This document shows positions 1 to 7,791 of a stretch of DNA of 22,979 nucleotides, in pieces. Within the stretch, counting starts at the first letter, position 1. Each line of letters begins with the position of its first letter. The notes beneath the pieces were generated by a model that made no database searches, was not told where the DNA came from, and saw only the letters and a list, made by a program, of their open reading frames with translations. The DNA lies in IMG/VR virus record IMGVR_UViG_3300045941_000073, positions 1 to 22,979 of that record, one strand, 5' to 3'. A program made the position numbers and the translations under genes. Source of the DNA: a virus.

Positions 1-312
1 GTCGTGGTGTCGTGGACGCCGCTGACCAACACCAATCAGGACGGCCAGGCGTTCGAAATGCCCGGCTCGGCTGACCGCAGCGTGCAGGTGCTCGGCACGT
101 TCGGCGCCGCTGGCAGCATCAATTTCGAGGGCAGCAACGAGGCCACGCCGACCACCTGGGCCATCCTCAACGACCCCTCGAGCGCGGCGCTGACGTTCAC
201 CGCCGCCAAGATCGAAGCCGTGCTGGAAATGACGCGGTGGGTACGGCCGAAGATCACCGCAGGCGACGGCACCACCTCCCTCACGGTTCTCATGGCGGTG
301 AAGAAACCATGA
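1..312 (+). CDS. Small phage structural protein, 5' truncated by the window edge
   Basis: The frame is open from base 1 with no convincing ribosome site before the GTG codons at 4 and 7, so the N-terminus probably lies outside the window. About 103 residues are visible and the protein ends in AVKKP before TGA. It is rich in Thr, Gly and Ala and predicted to be mostly beta. Segments such as SWTPLTNTNQDGQAFEMPG, and later LEMTRWVRPKITAGDGTTS, resemble a recurrent small phage virion protein of about 110 residues, usually found between head and tail genes. I recognise the style but know no proven function; decoration or head-tail accessory roles are possible. Its stop overlaps the ATG of the next gene (ATGATG), which suggests translational coupling. 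Confidence 0.7.
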   Translation, partial: VVVSWTPLTNTNQDGQAFEMPGSADRSVQVLGTFGAAGSINFEGSNEATPTTWAILNDPSSAALTFTAAKIEAVLEMTRWVRPKITAGDGTTSLTVLMAVKKP

Positions 313-851
313 TGGCACCCCCGTCTAAAAAGCCGTCTGAAACGGTCCCGGCATCGTCCAGCACCGGCACCGACAAGATCAATGCGGCGAGCGAGCTGCG
401 CTGGTTCTTCAACCGGCTGCGCGCCACCATGACCATTGCAGACGACCTAGAAAAGATCGGCTCGATGGAGAACGCGCTGGCGGAAAGCCAGAACACCCTC
501 AAGAGCCTGACCGAACAGACCGACGATGCCAAGGCGAAGCTCGCGGCGCTGAAGGCGGATTGCGACGCCGCCGAAAGCCGCGCGGTGCGGATCGTCGACG
601 AAGCGAATGCGAGGGCCGCCGCGGTCGCCAAGCAGAGCGAGGAGAACGCCCTCGCCAACACCAACAAGGCGCAGCTCGAGGCCAAGGCGATCGTCGACGA
701 CGCGAGGAAGCGCGCCAAGGATGTACTGGATCGCAACAAGGCGGCGCAGGCCAAGTACGACAGCATCATCGCGGAAACCGCCGAGGCACAGAAGAAGCTT
801 GACGCGGTGAAGGGCGAACTGGCAGCGATCGCGCGCCGCGCCGTCGCGTAA
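309..851 (+). CDS. Coiled-coil phage protein of unknown function
   Basis: The protein has 180 residues starting at the ATG that overlaps the previous stop. GGTGAAGAA lies just upstream as a ribosome site, and a second ATG follows immediately. The open frame extends further 5', but that part overlaps the preceding gene and was not used. Residues 1-35 are Ser/Thr/Pro-rich. From about residue 45 to 175 the protein is Ala/Lys/Glu/Asp-rich with regular heptad-like hydrophobic spacing (for example LEKIGSMENALAESQNTL and AKAIVDDARKRAKDVLD), so one long helix or coiled coil is expected. There is no signal peptide or membrane segment. The composition resembles phage scaffold-like or stalk-like proteins and ATP-synthase-b-like helices. 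Position among virion genes suggests an assembly or virion role, but the function is not known. Confidence 0.75.
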   Translation: MMAPPSKKPSETVPASSSTGTDKINAASELRWFFNRLRATMTIADDLEKIGSMENALAESQNTLKSLTEQTDDAKAKLAALKADCDAAESRAVRIVDEANARAAAVAKQSEENALANTNKAQLEAKAIVDDARKRAKDVLDRNKAAQAKYDSIIAETAEAQKKLDAVKGELAAIARRAVA

Positions 852-863
852 GGGAGAACAACA

Positions 864-1280
864 ATGGTTGCGTTCACCAAGTTTCAGGACACGGTCGAGC
901 AGATGTGGACCGCCACGCACAACCTCACGGCGGCGGGCCATGTCGTGAAGGGCGCGCTGCATTCGGACGCGCCGGTTGTCGCGACCGACGACGAACTCGC
1001 TGATCTCTCGCAGCCGACCGGCACCGGCTACACCGCCGGCGGCGACGACACGCAGAACGGCATGACGGAATCCGGCGGCACCGCGACGTGGACGGCGGTG
1101 GACCATACCTGGACGGCGACGGCGGGCGACTGGACCGCGTTCCGCTATCTCGCCCACCACAACGACAACTCGACGACCGACAAGCTGCTGGGCGATTGGG
1201 ACTACGGCTCCAACGTCACGCTGCTCAACGGCGAGACGTTCACCGCAGACTATGGGGCGAGCGTAGGCACTTTGGCATGA
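864..1280 (+). CDS. Conserved small phage structural protein (138 aa)
   Basis: The start ATG follows a clear ribosome site (GGGAG, 8 bases upstream). The 138-residue product begins MVAFTKFQDTVEQM and continues with a TGTGYTAGG segment. Further on it has a TWTATAGDWTAFRYL segment, then LLGDWDYGSNVTLLNGETF near the C-terminus. This layout (a short N-terminal helix, Gly/Thr beta strands, a W-x-A-FRY core, then a DYG..VTL.nGETFT strand pair) matches a widespread small phage structural protein that I recognise from siphovirus and podovirus late regions. Its exact place in the virion is not established to my knowledge. It lies 12 bp after the coiled-coil gene, and its stop overlaps the next start (ATGA). 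Confidence 0.75.
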   Translation: MVAFTKFQDTVEQMWTATHNLTAAGHVVKGALHSDAPVVATDDELADLSQPTGTGYTAGGDDTQNGMTESGGTATWTAVDHTWTATAGDWTAFRYLAHHNDNSTTDKLLGDWDYGSNVTLLNGETFTADYGASVGTLA

Positions 1281-1765
1281 GCGATGAGGGCGTTACGCGA
1301 AGGGCGGTGGTGACGGGCGCGGCTGCTGCTGCGCCTGCGATGATCGTCCATTCGCTCGGTCACGCCTCTATCAGCAACACCCTGACGCCAGAGCAAGAGG
1401 AAGCAAAGTATCGTTCGCTCGGCCCGATCGCCGAACGGCATGGCCGCTTTCCCAAAGGGACGGTGTTGCCGGAAACGACCGTGCAGGCGTGCCCGCGCGT
1501 GAGGGTGAGAGATCTGCCGAGGGACTTCCTGCCGAGAAAGTATTTCGAGGCGCTCGAGCATAATCAGAAGATCGCGTCGTGCTGCCGGCATCCCGAGAAC
1601 CACGACATCGAGGCGAAGAAATCGCATCGTCTTGAGCAAGCCCCCGACATCTACATTTTGCATTGCGGCTGCGGCCGGCGGCATTTCCGCTTTTGCTGCG
1701 GGCAGACCGATCCGTACCGTCCGTTTTGGGATGCCAGTCCGGCGGTAGCGCCCGCCGCAGCTTAA
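1277..1765 (+). CDS. Cys/His-rich protein with a twin-arginine-like N-terminus
   Basis: The start at 1277 lies in an ATGA overlap with the previous stop. The frame is also open further 5' but there it shadows the upstream gene. The 162-residue product begins MSDEGVTRRAVVTGAAAAAP, with two arginines followed by an Ala-rich hydrophobic stretch to about residue 25, which resembles a Tat signal. The C-terminal half has a CC at about 101-102, HPENHD, two further histidines, then HCGCGRRHFRFCCG and PYRPFW. The grouped Cys and His could bind a metal such as zinc. I do not recognise the family. Twin-arginine-like leaders do occur on prophage hypothetical proteins in Rhizobiales, but an export or virion role is untested here. 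Confidence 0.7.
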   Translation: MSDEGVTRRAVVTGAAAAAPAMIVHSLGHASISNTLTPEQEEAKYRSLGPIAERHGRFPKGTVLPETTVQACPRVRVRDLPRDFLPRKYFEALEHNQKIASCCRHPENHDIEAKKSHRLEQAPDIYILHCGCGRRHFRFCCGQTDPYRPFWDASPAVAPAAA

Positions 1766-1780
1766 CGGCGGGGGCGGTAG

Positions 1781-2716
1781 ATGCCCTCGACCGGCGATCT
1801 CGTCCAGCAAAGCACCACCACCACCGGTACCGGCAACCTGACGGTCGCGTCGGTCAACGGCCGCCGCACGTTCGCAACCGTGTTCGGCACTGGCGGCACG
1901 ACCAACGTGTTTTGGTATTTCGTTATGAGCCGTGACAATTCCGATTGGGAACACGGCACCGGCCACATGAGCGACTCGACGACATTGGTGCGCGACACCG
2001 TGATCTCGTCGTCGAACTCGAACGCGCTGGTGAACTTCGGCTCTGGAACGAAAGATATAACCAGCGACCAGCCGACCAGCGAGCGTGTCTACAAGACGCT
2101 CGACAACGCGCTGACGTCGGCCACCGACTCGACATCGACCTCAACCGGAGCGCTGAAACTGACGGGCGGCCTTGGGGCACAGGGCAGTATCCATTTTGGC
2201 ACTTCGATTGCCGGCGCTGGCGCAACTGCCGGGTCTGTGCCGGGTGTTGGCAACACCAACACCGGGTTCGATTGTTATGGCGGCTATGTCGCGGTCAGCC
2301 GAGGTGCAGCGACCTCCCTGTTCTTAAACCAGAACGCCGATGGCACGCTCGCTTGGTTTGGCCGCAGCGGCACCAATGTCGGGAGCATTTCGGTCACGAC
2401 GACGGCGACCGCCTTCAACACATCGTCGGACCGCGACCGCAAGCGCGACAACAAGCCGTTCGCTGACGCAGAGAGGATCATCCGCGATCTCAAGATCTGG
2501 GACTTCGAGTGGCGGGACGCGCCCGGCGTGCGCGGCGTCGGCGTGTTTGCACAAGAGGCCCGCGAGGTCTGGCGCGATCCGGTCACCTCGTCAGAACAGC
2601 CCGGCGGCTGGATGACCGACTACAGCAGATACGTTCCGGTACTGATCGCGCGGGTGCAGGAGCTCAGCGCGGAGCTGGCTGATCTCAGGAAAAGGATCGA
2701 CGGGCATGGCAATTGA
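1781..2716 (+). CDS. Tail fibre with C-terminal peptidase S74 intramolecular chaperone domain
   Basis: The protein has 311 residues. Residues 1-100 (GDLVQQSTTTTGTGNLTVAS, later W-E-H-G-TG, LVRDTV and SSSNSNALVNFGSGTKDI) match a recurrent N-terminal domain of phage fibre and appendage proteins. A Gly/Ser/Thr-rich middle (about 110-210) should be beta-structured. The C-terminus is an S74 endosialidase-type chaperone: NTSSDRDRKRDN holds the likely Ser216/Lys221 self-cleavage pair, followed by GVGVFAQEA at 252-260, a YSRYVPVLIARVQELSAEL segment and a terminal coiled coil. In known members this domain trimerises the fibre and then cleaves itself off before the Ser. The shaft is short, so it may be a side fibre or a baseplate-linked adhesin. 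GGGGGCGG lies just upstream, and the gene's end overlaps the next start by 11 bp. Confidence 0.88.
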   Translation: MPSTGDLVQQSTTTTGTGNLTVASVNGRRTFATVFGTGGTTNVFWYFVMSRDNSDWEHGTGHMSDSTTLVRDTVISSSNSNALVNFGSGTKDITSDQPTSERVYKTLDNALTSATDSTSTSTGALKLTGGLGAQGSIHFGTSIAGAGATAGSVPGVGNTNTGFDCYGGYVAVSRGAATSLFLNQNADGTLAWFGRSGTNVGSISVTTTATAFNTSSDRDRKRDNKPFADAERIIRDLKIWDFEWRDAPGVRGVGVFAQEAREVWRDPVTSSEQPGGWMTDYSRYVPVLIARVQELSAELADLRKRIDGHGN

Positions 2717-3029
2717 TCAGGGTACGACCACCGTCACCACGCAAAAGTCCGACCGCTGTTGGCGGGCCGAAATCTTCATCGACGAAGATCTCGTCCAGCA
2801 GTTGGTGTTTCATCGCGAGATCCGCGCCAAGGACACCGCAACCAACGAAGTCGTGGCGCGGGACCGCACCAGCATTTTGCCTACCCGCCGCACCTCCGAC
2901 CAGATCAAGACCAAAACCTACGTAGCGGGCGGGCTGACTGCGACCGGCCAGCAAATCTTGCAGCTCATCAACAAGATGGCCGACGACGAACGGCAAGTCG
3001 ATATAGCCAATCCTCCCCCGACGCCGTAG
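2706..3029 (+). CDS. Hypothetical protein (107 aa)
   Basis: The ATG at 2706 lies inside the end of the fibre gene and follows a good ribosome site (AGGAAAAGG). The 107-residue product starts MAIDQGTTTVTTQKSDRCW, continues with charged segments (RAEIFIDEDLVQQLVFHREI) and ends in a Pro-rich tail (ANPPPTP). It has no signal peptide, membrane segment or motif I recognise. The tight overlap with the S74 fibre and its location before the repeat proteins suggest a fibre-associated or assembly role, but this rests on position only. Its size would also fit a tail-fibre assembly chaperone, though no such family signature is visible. Confidence 0.7.
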   Translation: MAIDQGTTTVTTQKSDRCWRAEIFIDEDLVQQLVFHREIRAKDTATNEVVARDRTSILPTRRTSDQIKTKTYVAGGLTATGQQILQLINKMADDERQVDIANPPPTP

Positions 3030-3049
3030 GGGGATAATGAGGCCGGGCG

Positions 3050-6000
3050 ATGATCGGCAACCCGATTGGGCGTTCGCCCGGCAACACGCTTCTCAATCTC
3101 ATCAACTATTCGCTGACGGTTGACGGCACTACTTTTACTTTCACCGGCCAGGCGGTCACGATACGGCGCGGCCGTCCGATTGTCGTCGGCACGACCAGCT
3201 TCACGTTCACTGGACAGCCCGTCACGCTGACACGACGGCGGCCGATCGTCGTCGGCACGACGTCGTTCAGCTTTACCGGGCAGGCCGTTACGCTGCGCCG
3301 TCCGCGCACCGTCGTGGTGGGAGGAACGTCTTGGACCTTCACCGGCCAGGACGTCACGCTGCGCCGCACCCGTCCGCTGGTCGCCGCCGGAACGTCTTTT
3401 ACCTTCACCGGCCAGGCCGTGACGCTAAAGCACGGCTACGTCATTACGGTTCAGGCTGGCAGCTTCACGTTCAGCGGCAGTGCCGTCACGCTGACTGCGC
3501 TGCAACATCAATACCCGGAAAGTGACATCTCGATCGGCTCATGGACCGACCAGGCTGGCGGTACGACAAACCTCTACAGCGTGGTCGATGAGCCGCTGAC
3601 GCCGAACGACTCCGATTACGTCAAGTCGCCGGATATGTCGGCCGGCAGCAGCGAATTGGTGCTTGGCTTCGGCACCATGTCGACGCCCGGAGTCGACACG
3701 GGCCACACGCTGCGCGTCCGCTATCGCAAGGTGAACGTCGATGGCGGGACAGAACTGAATTTTAACTTCGCGCTGTTGCAGGGCACGACGGTCATCGCGG
3801 AGCAAAACGTACCGGACGTCGGCACAAGTTGGGTGACGGGCGAACTCAATCTCTCGACGACCGAAGCGGCGGCGATCACCAACTATAACGATCTGCGCGT
3901 CAGACTTACCGCAGAGGGGCCGGCGGCTGCGGCCGCGTTCCCGGTAATGGAATCCAGTGCGGCATCGCTCGATAGTTCATACTCTGGCGGCTCGGGAACC
4001 AAGACATTCACTCTGCCGTCTGGAATTACCAGCGGCGATCTGCTGGTTGCCGTCATCTATGCGGCAGAGGCGGGGCCGACGATCACCAAGTCTGGGTGGA
4101 CGGCCACGGCCGCCTCTCCATCATCGAACGGTAACGCGCGCTGCACCGTTCTCTACAAGGAAGCGGACGGCAGCGAATCCGGCACCATAGCGTTTGATTT
4201 CTCTAACATGGCTACGCATGCGGGCGCGTGCATCTACCGTATCAGCGGACAGCACGACAGTTCGGCCCCCGAGTCGGCGTTCAACACGACCATTAAAGAC
4301 CCGCCGTCCCTAACCGCTTCGTGGGGGGCTGAAAAGAACCTTTGGCTTGCAAACTCATTCGACAACGGCGGCGACGGTTCCTACTCGGCGGCTCCGTCTG
4401 GATATAGCGGCTTCATATCGTTCAACGGCACCGAGTCGAGTTCGGTCGAGGCGGACGGCGCCGGGGCCTGGATCGAGAGCGAGGCGGACACTGAAAATCC
4501 CGGCGCGTTCACGGCAACCGTCGTGGCCGACAATCCGATCAACGCGACTGTCGTTATCAGACCGGGCGCTGGCGGATCTACCACGACAACCGTAACCGCT
4601 CCCAACGGTCAGTCGTGGACTTTACAGGGCACCGTTGAGAACGGGACATACGTCAACGGCGATGTATGGGTGAACGCCGGCGGCGGAACCGTTCGGGTGT
4701 TGTCGGTATCCACGTCCCCCGATGGCAGCGGGTCGACCGCGCGCAATGGCGGGATGATCAATCCGTCGTTCAATACGTTTGTCGAGTCCTCGCCAATGGG
4801 GAACACCGTCTCAACCAGCTTCAAGCAGGGCTTCGACGGGCGAGCCACCGTCTCGGGCGTGATGGATTATGACGACAGCTATAATGCTCACTTGGATATT
4901 CCGGCGCTCGACCTGAGTCCCGGCGACAGCCTTGTTTCGTGCGTCAGTTTCATGCCGGAACTCAACAAGGCGTCGCTTGACTCGCATTGGGGGTCGAACT
5001 CTCAGGCTATTTCTAGAATGGCGGTTCTCACGGTTGTCGGCTCGACACCGACCACCGGCTCCTTCCGGCCCAATTATTTCGGCACGACAAAGATCAGCAA
5101 GACGTGGGGCGATGTTAATACGGCTTTGATGCCTGATCTGGCGTTGTCTGATCCCAAGAGTACGTCGTCGGACGGTTTCCATCTTGATAGCGGTTCGGTT
5201 TATGTCGGGTCGTCGTCTGACCCGACGCATCGCACGTCCACCGACGAAATGAACATCAACGCGCTGCGGGATGTGCAATGGTATGTCTATCCCATGCACG
5301 GCGGGTTCTGCGTCTCGTATCTCTCGCCGCTGTTCAATATGTTCTGGTATCCAGAACAACGCGGGATGTCCTACGGACAGATCGCAAATTATGTGATGGG
5401 TGACTTTACTGATCGTGACGATTTCTTAAAGCGCATAATTCAGGTCGCGATCGACGCCTATGCCATTGTCGAGGGTGACGGGTTTACTGGCTCAAGCCCG
5501 TTCGGCGGCGGGGCTGGTTTCCCGTTCTCGCCGCTCTGGTTCATCCGCTTTGCCGGGCTGCTGTTCGACGATACGGACTTCAAGGACGCCAAGAACACCG
5601 GGACGGGCCACACCGATTACGACAGCAACACGATCTACAAGTGGGGCGAGCAAAACCGTTGCTACTACTCGGCATCGGCGCATTCTCAATACAATACGCA
5701 TCTTCCGGCTGAGATAACCGGCGACACGCCGCTCTACGGCGATCCGCCCTACGGCGATGTATCTGGCGGGCAATCGTCGAACGGCACCATCCGCGATCCC
5801 GATGGCGTCTACGACATGTTCCCATACGAGGACCGCCCATCCAGTCCGAGTACACGATATACGGAATGGAAAAAGACCGGTCCGGCGGATGATCCCAACA
5901 TCGGGTCATACATGACGATGAGCCGCGCCGCGATGGGCGCCGTTCTCGCAAGCTACTGCATGGGCGACGAAGCGTTCTGGCCCGGAGCGATCAAGGACTT

Positions 6001-6175
6001 CGCGCTTCGCCACGCCGCAGACCCGCAGATGTGGGGCGGAGGGTTTAATACGAACTTCGATTATACCGACGCCTTCACGGCCCCAAAGGAATTCTACCGC
6101 GACATCTACGGCATGGGCGGAACGGGTAATGGCTGGATCACCGACCTTTGGGATTCCGAGGTCGGCGTACCGTAA
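3050..6175 (+). CDS. Large multidomain virion protein: 22-residue FTFTGQ repeats plus enzyme-like C-terminal region
   Basis: The protein has 1041 residues. Residues 23-148 are six repeats of a 22-residue unit centred on SFTFTGQAVTL, with the central Phe at 31, 53, 75, 97, 119 and 141. Residues 157-290 (beginning ESDISIGSWTDQAGG) and about 300-505 (TLPSGITSGDLLVAVIY, later TVLYKEADGSESG) look like two beta-sandwich modules seen in phage appendages. From about 510 comes a different region: TVVGSTPTTGSFRPNYFGT (661-679), then LKRIIQVAIDAYAIVEGDG, PLWFIRFAGLLFDDTDF, and SYMTMSRAAMGAVLASYCMG near the end. That pattern resembles, from memory, large secreted proteins with an alpha/alpha-type fold suspected of acting on glycans. 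No catalytic residues can be named. No signal peptide is seen. The ribosome site is weak (GAGGCCGGGCG before ATG). Its codon use is visibly more AT-tolerant than its neighbours', which hints at acquisition. A receptor-binding or glycan-binding appendage is the best guess. Confidence 0.8.
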   Translation: MIGNPIGRSPGNTLLNLINYSLTVDGTTFTFTGQAVTIRRGRPIVVGTTSFTFTGQPVTLTRRRPIVVGTTSFSFTGQAVTLRRPRTVVVGGTSWTFTGQDVTLRRTRPLVAAGTSFTFTGQAVTLKHGYVITVQAGSFTFSGSAVTLTALQHQYPESDISIGSWTDQAGGTTNLYSVVDEPLTPNDSDYVKSPDMSAGSSELVLGFGTMSTPGVDTGHTLRVRYRKVNVDGGTELNFNFALLQGTTVIAEQNVPDVGTSWVTGELNLSTTEAAAITNYNDLRVRLTAEGPAAAAAFPVMESSAASLDSSYSGGSGTKTFTLPSGITSGDLLVAVIYAAEAGPTITKSGWTATAASPSSNGNARCTVLYKEADGSESGTIAFDFSNMATHAGACIYRISGQHDSSAPESAFNTTIKDPPSLTASWGAEKNLWLANSFDNGGDGSYSAAPSGYSGFISFNGTESSSVEADGAGAWIESEADTENPGAFTATVVADNPINATVVIRPGAGGSTTTTVTAPNGQSWTLQGTVENGTYVNGDVWVNAGGGTVRVLSVSTSPDGSGSTARNGGMINPSFNTFVESSPMGNTVSTSFKQGFDGRATVSGVMDYDDSYNAHLDIPALDLSPGDSLVSCVSFMPELNKASLDSHWGSNSQAISRMAVLTVVGSTPTTGSFRPNYFGTTKISKTWGDVNTALMPDLALSDPKSTSSDGFHLDSGSVYVGSSSDPTHRTSTDEMNINALRDVQWYVYPMHGGFCVSYLSPLFNMFWYPEQRGMSYGQIANYVMGDFTDRDDFLKRIIQVAIDAYAIVEGDGFTGSSPFGGGAGFPFSPLWFIRFAGLLFDDTDFKDAKNTGTGHTDYDSNTIYKWGEQNRCYYSASAHSQYNTHLPAEITGDTPLYGDPPYGDVSGGQSSNGTIRDPDGVYDMFPYEDRPSSPSTRYTEWKKTGPADDPNIGSYMTMSRAAMGAVLASYCMGDEAFWPGAIKDFALRHAADPQMWGGGFNTNFDYTDAFTAPKEFYRDIYGMGGTGNGWITDLWDSEVGVP
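3116..3493 (+). repeat. Six tandem 66-bp (22-residue) FTFTGQ coding repeats
   Basis: The six units run without insertions at exactly 22-residue spacing of the conserved Phe. The consensus is roughly V..GTSFTFTGQAVTLRR.RP.V. The fifth and sixth copies drift to AGTSFTFTGQAVTLKHGY and AGSFTFSGSAVTLTA. DNA identity between copies is clearly lower than protein similarity, so the array is old or maintained by protein-level selection and is not a fresh slippage product. Confidence 0.9.
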
Positions 6176-6184
6176 AGGTCGGCG

Positions 6185-7750
6185 ATGGCTACGAAGCTCT
6201 TTCTACGCAACACGCAGACCAACGGAATAGGCGCGACCTATTTCGACATGCTGAAAACTGCCGGGTCGTCGACCTCCACGGCGGTCGTCAACACCACATC
6301 CGGCGGCACCGAAATCCAGTGGACGCAGACGGCGGGCGGCTCGGTCATCCAGTGGATTTCGCCGCCGCTCGCCGCCGGCGTCACGCTCACGACGTCCGAT
6401 ATTTCGATCTGGGCGATCGAGAGCGCGGCGCAGGCCAACGCGGGCGGTCGCTACCGCGTGTTCAAGCGCACGTCGGGCGGCACCGAGACGGAGCTTGCGG
6501 GCGGCCCGTTCAACGATGGCTTCGAGTTCGATGCCGCCACCAACACGGAAATGACGTGGGTCGGCAACTTCACCGATACCGCGTTCTCGGCCGGCGACCG
6601 GATCCTGCTCAAGCTCTACATCACCAACGTCGGCACGATGGGCGCGAGCCGCACCTGTACGGTGACGTACAACGGCGCGGACGCCGCGACCGGCGACAGC
6701 TTCCTCAACATCAACGAAAATCTGCTGTTCGCCACGTCGGTTGTGGCCGCAGGAACGAGCTTCACGTTCACGGGCGCGACCACAACCAGCCTTGAGCGTG
6801 GCTACGAGGTGGTGCCCGAGGCCGCGAGCTTCGCCTTCACGGGCCAGGCGGTCACCGTCAGGCACGGCTATCCGATAGTCGCGGCGGGCGGTTCGTTCAC
6901 CTTTACCGGCAGCGCCGCCACGCTGACGCATACGGCGGGCAGTGCCGAGGCCCGGATCGAGGTTTCGTGGGTCGAGCTCACCCTGCCGATCGGCTTCGTC
7001 GCCAACGAGCTGATCGCCGGGTCGGGGACATTCAACTTCACCGGGCAGGCCACATCGTTCCGATGGACGCACAAGATCGCGGCCGAGACGGGCAGCTTCG
7101 CCTTCACCGGGCAGCCGGTATCGCTGGAACAGGGCTACGAGATCACCCCGGAGGCAGCCGCCTTTGCCTTCACCGGGCAGTCCGTAACCCTGAAACATGG
7201 CTATGAGATTGCCCCGGAATCCGCCGCTTTCGTCTTTACCGGGCAGACCGCCAGTCTGGAATTGGGCCGCGAGATCGCGCCGGAAAACGGCAGCTTTGTA
7301 TTTACCGGCCAGGCCGTCACCCTCACCAAGCTATCGGCCAAGACGCTCAACGCCGATTCCGGCGCATTCACCTTCACCGGCCAGGCGGCAAGCCTGGAGC
7401 GCGGTTACGAGATCGCGCCGCAAAATGGCGCTTTCGTATTCACCGGGGGCGACATCGCGCTGACCTATGAACCGGCCGGCGAATACATCATCGGCGTCCA
7501 GAGCGGCGCGTTTGTCTTTACCGGGCAGGCCATTGAACTCAGGTCGGCCCGCCGGTTGACGGTCGGTTCCGCCGCTTTTGCCTTCACTGGCAGCACCGTC
7601 ACCTTGCGATCAAACCGGCGGCTTTCGACCGATGCAGGGGCCTTCGTCTTTACCGGCACCGCGGCCAATCTGAACTACTCCGGTTCGCAGCCCAGCCTGA
7701 TTGATACCCACGACTACCTCGTGCGCGCCCGCCGCCGCGCCCGGCGCTAG
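6185..7750 (+). CDS. Virion protein with 13 FTFTGQ-type repeats
   Basis: The protein has 521 residues; its ATG lies 9 bp after the previous stop, with AAAGG upstream. Residues 1-185 (starting MATKLFLRNTQTNGIG) form a beta-rich N-terminal domain that includes SVIQWISPPLAAGVTL and RYRVFKRTSGGTETEL. It resembles recurrent beta-sandwich modules of phage and phage-like particles. Residues 185-496 are 13 copies of the module found in the upstream protein, with the central Phe at 195, 218, 240, 285, 307, 329, 351, 373, 397, 419, 445, 467 and 489. Most are 22 apart; one gap of 45 marks a degenerate copy around 260-275. The C-terminus is strikingly basic (LVRARRRARR). I know no characterised function; an extended beta-structured fibre, spacer or adhesin is plausible. 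The stop is part of the 12-bp element described separately. Confidence 0.8.
   Translation: MATKLFLRNTQTNGIGATYFDMLKTAGSSTSTAVVNTTSGGTEIQWTQTAGGSVIQWISPPLAAGVTLTTSDISIWAIESAAQANAGGRYRVFKRTSGGTETELAGGPFNDGFEFDAATNTEMTWVGNFTDTAFSAGDRILLKLYITNVGTMGASRTCTVTYNGADAATGDSFLNINENLLFATSVVAAGTSFTFTGATTTSLERGYEVVPEAASFAFTGQAVTVRHGYPIVAAGGSFTFTGSAATLTHTAGSAEARIEVSWVELTLPIGFVANELIAGSGTFNFTGQATSFRWTHKIAAETGSFAFTGQPVSLEQGYEITPEAAAFAFTGQSVTLKHGYEIAPESAAFVFTGQTASLELGREIAPENGSFVFTGQAVTLTKLSAKTLNADSGAFTFTGQAASLERGYEIAPQNGAFVFTGGDIALTYEPAGEYIIGVQSGAFVFTGQAIELRSARRLTVGSAAFAFTGSTVTLRSNRRLSTDAGAFVFTGTAANLNYSGSQPSLIDTHDYLVRARRRARR
6737..7672 (+). repeat. Thirteen 22-residue FTFTGQ coding repeats
   Basis: The repeat unit is about E.GSFAFTGQAVTLE.GYEIAP. 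Spacings between the conserved Phe codons are 23, 22, 45, 22, 22, 22, 22, 24, 22, 26, 22 and 22 residues. The GYEIAPE linker is conserved in the middle copies and replaced by ARRLTV or NRRLST near the end. These are the same module as in the gene immediately upstream, which implies shared descent of the two arrays. Confidence 0.9.
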
Positions 7751-7758
7751 TGCGTTGG
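7747..7758 (+). promoter_or_regulatory. 12-bp element CTAGTGCGTTGG, copy 1, upstream of the tail-tube/ejection module
   Basis: The element overlaps the TAG stop of the repeat-protein gene and begins exactly 45 bp before the ATG of tail tubular protein A. The identical 12-mer sits at 18729-18740, also 45 bp before the next ATG and also overlapping a TAG stop. Within the otherwise dissimilar 41-bp gaps, CAAT at +32 and ACCATGGT over the start codon are also shared. It could be a phage promoter or an mRNA element; no good sigma-70 -10 box accompanies it. Confidence 0.4.
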
Positions 7759-7791
7759 AAGGCCTGACATGACCGAACCAATGTCCGCACC

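Noticed and set aside
447-1160. Long minus-strand open frame opposite the coiled-coil and 138-aa genes
   Set aside because: It is an Arg/Gly-rich shadow frame caused by high GC, antisense to well-supported genes with good ribosome sites.
3116-3493. CRISPR-like array suggested by the regular 66-bp period
   Set aside because: The period is a multiple of three within an open frame, copies are similar at protein level but diverged in DNA, and there are no unique spacers.
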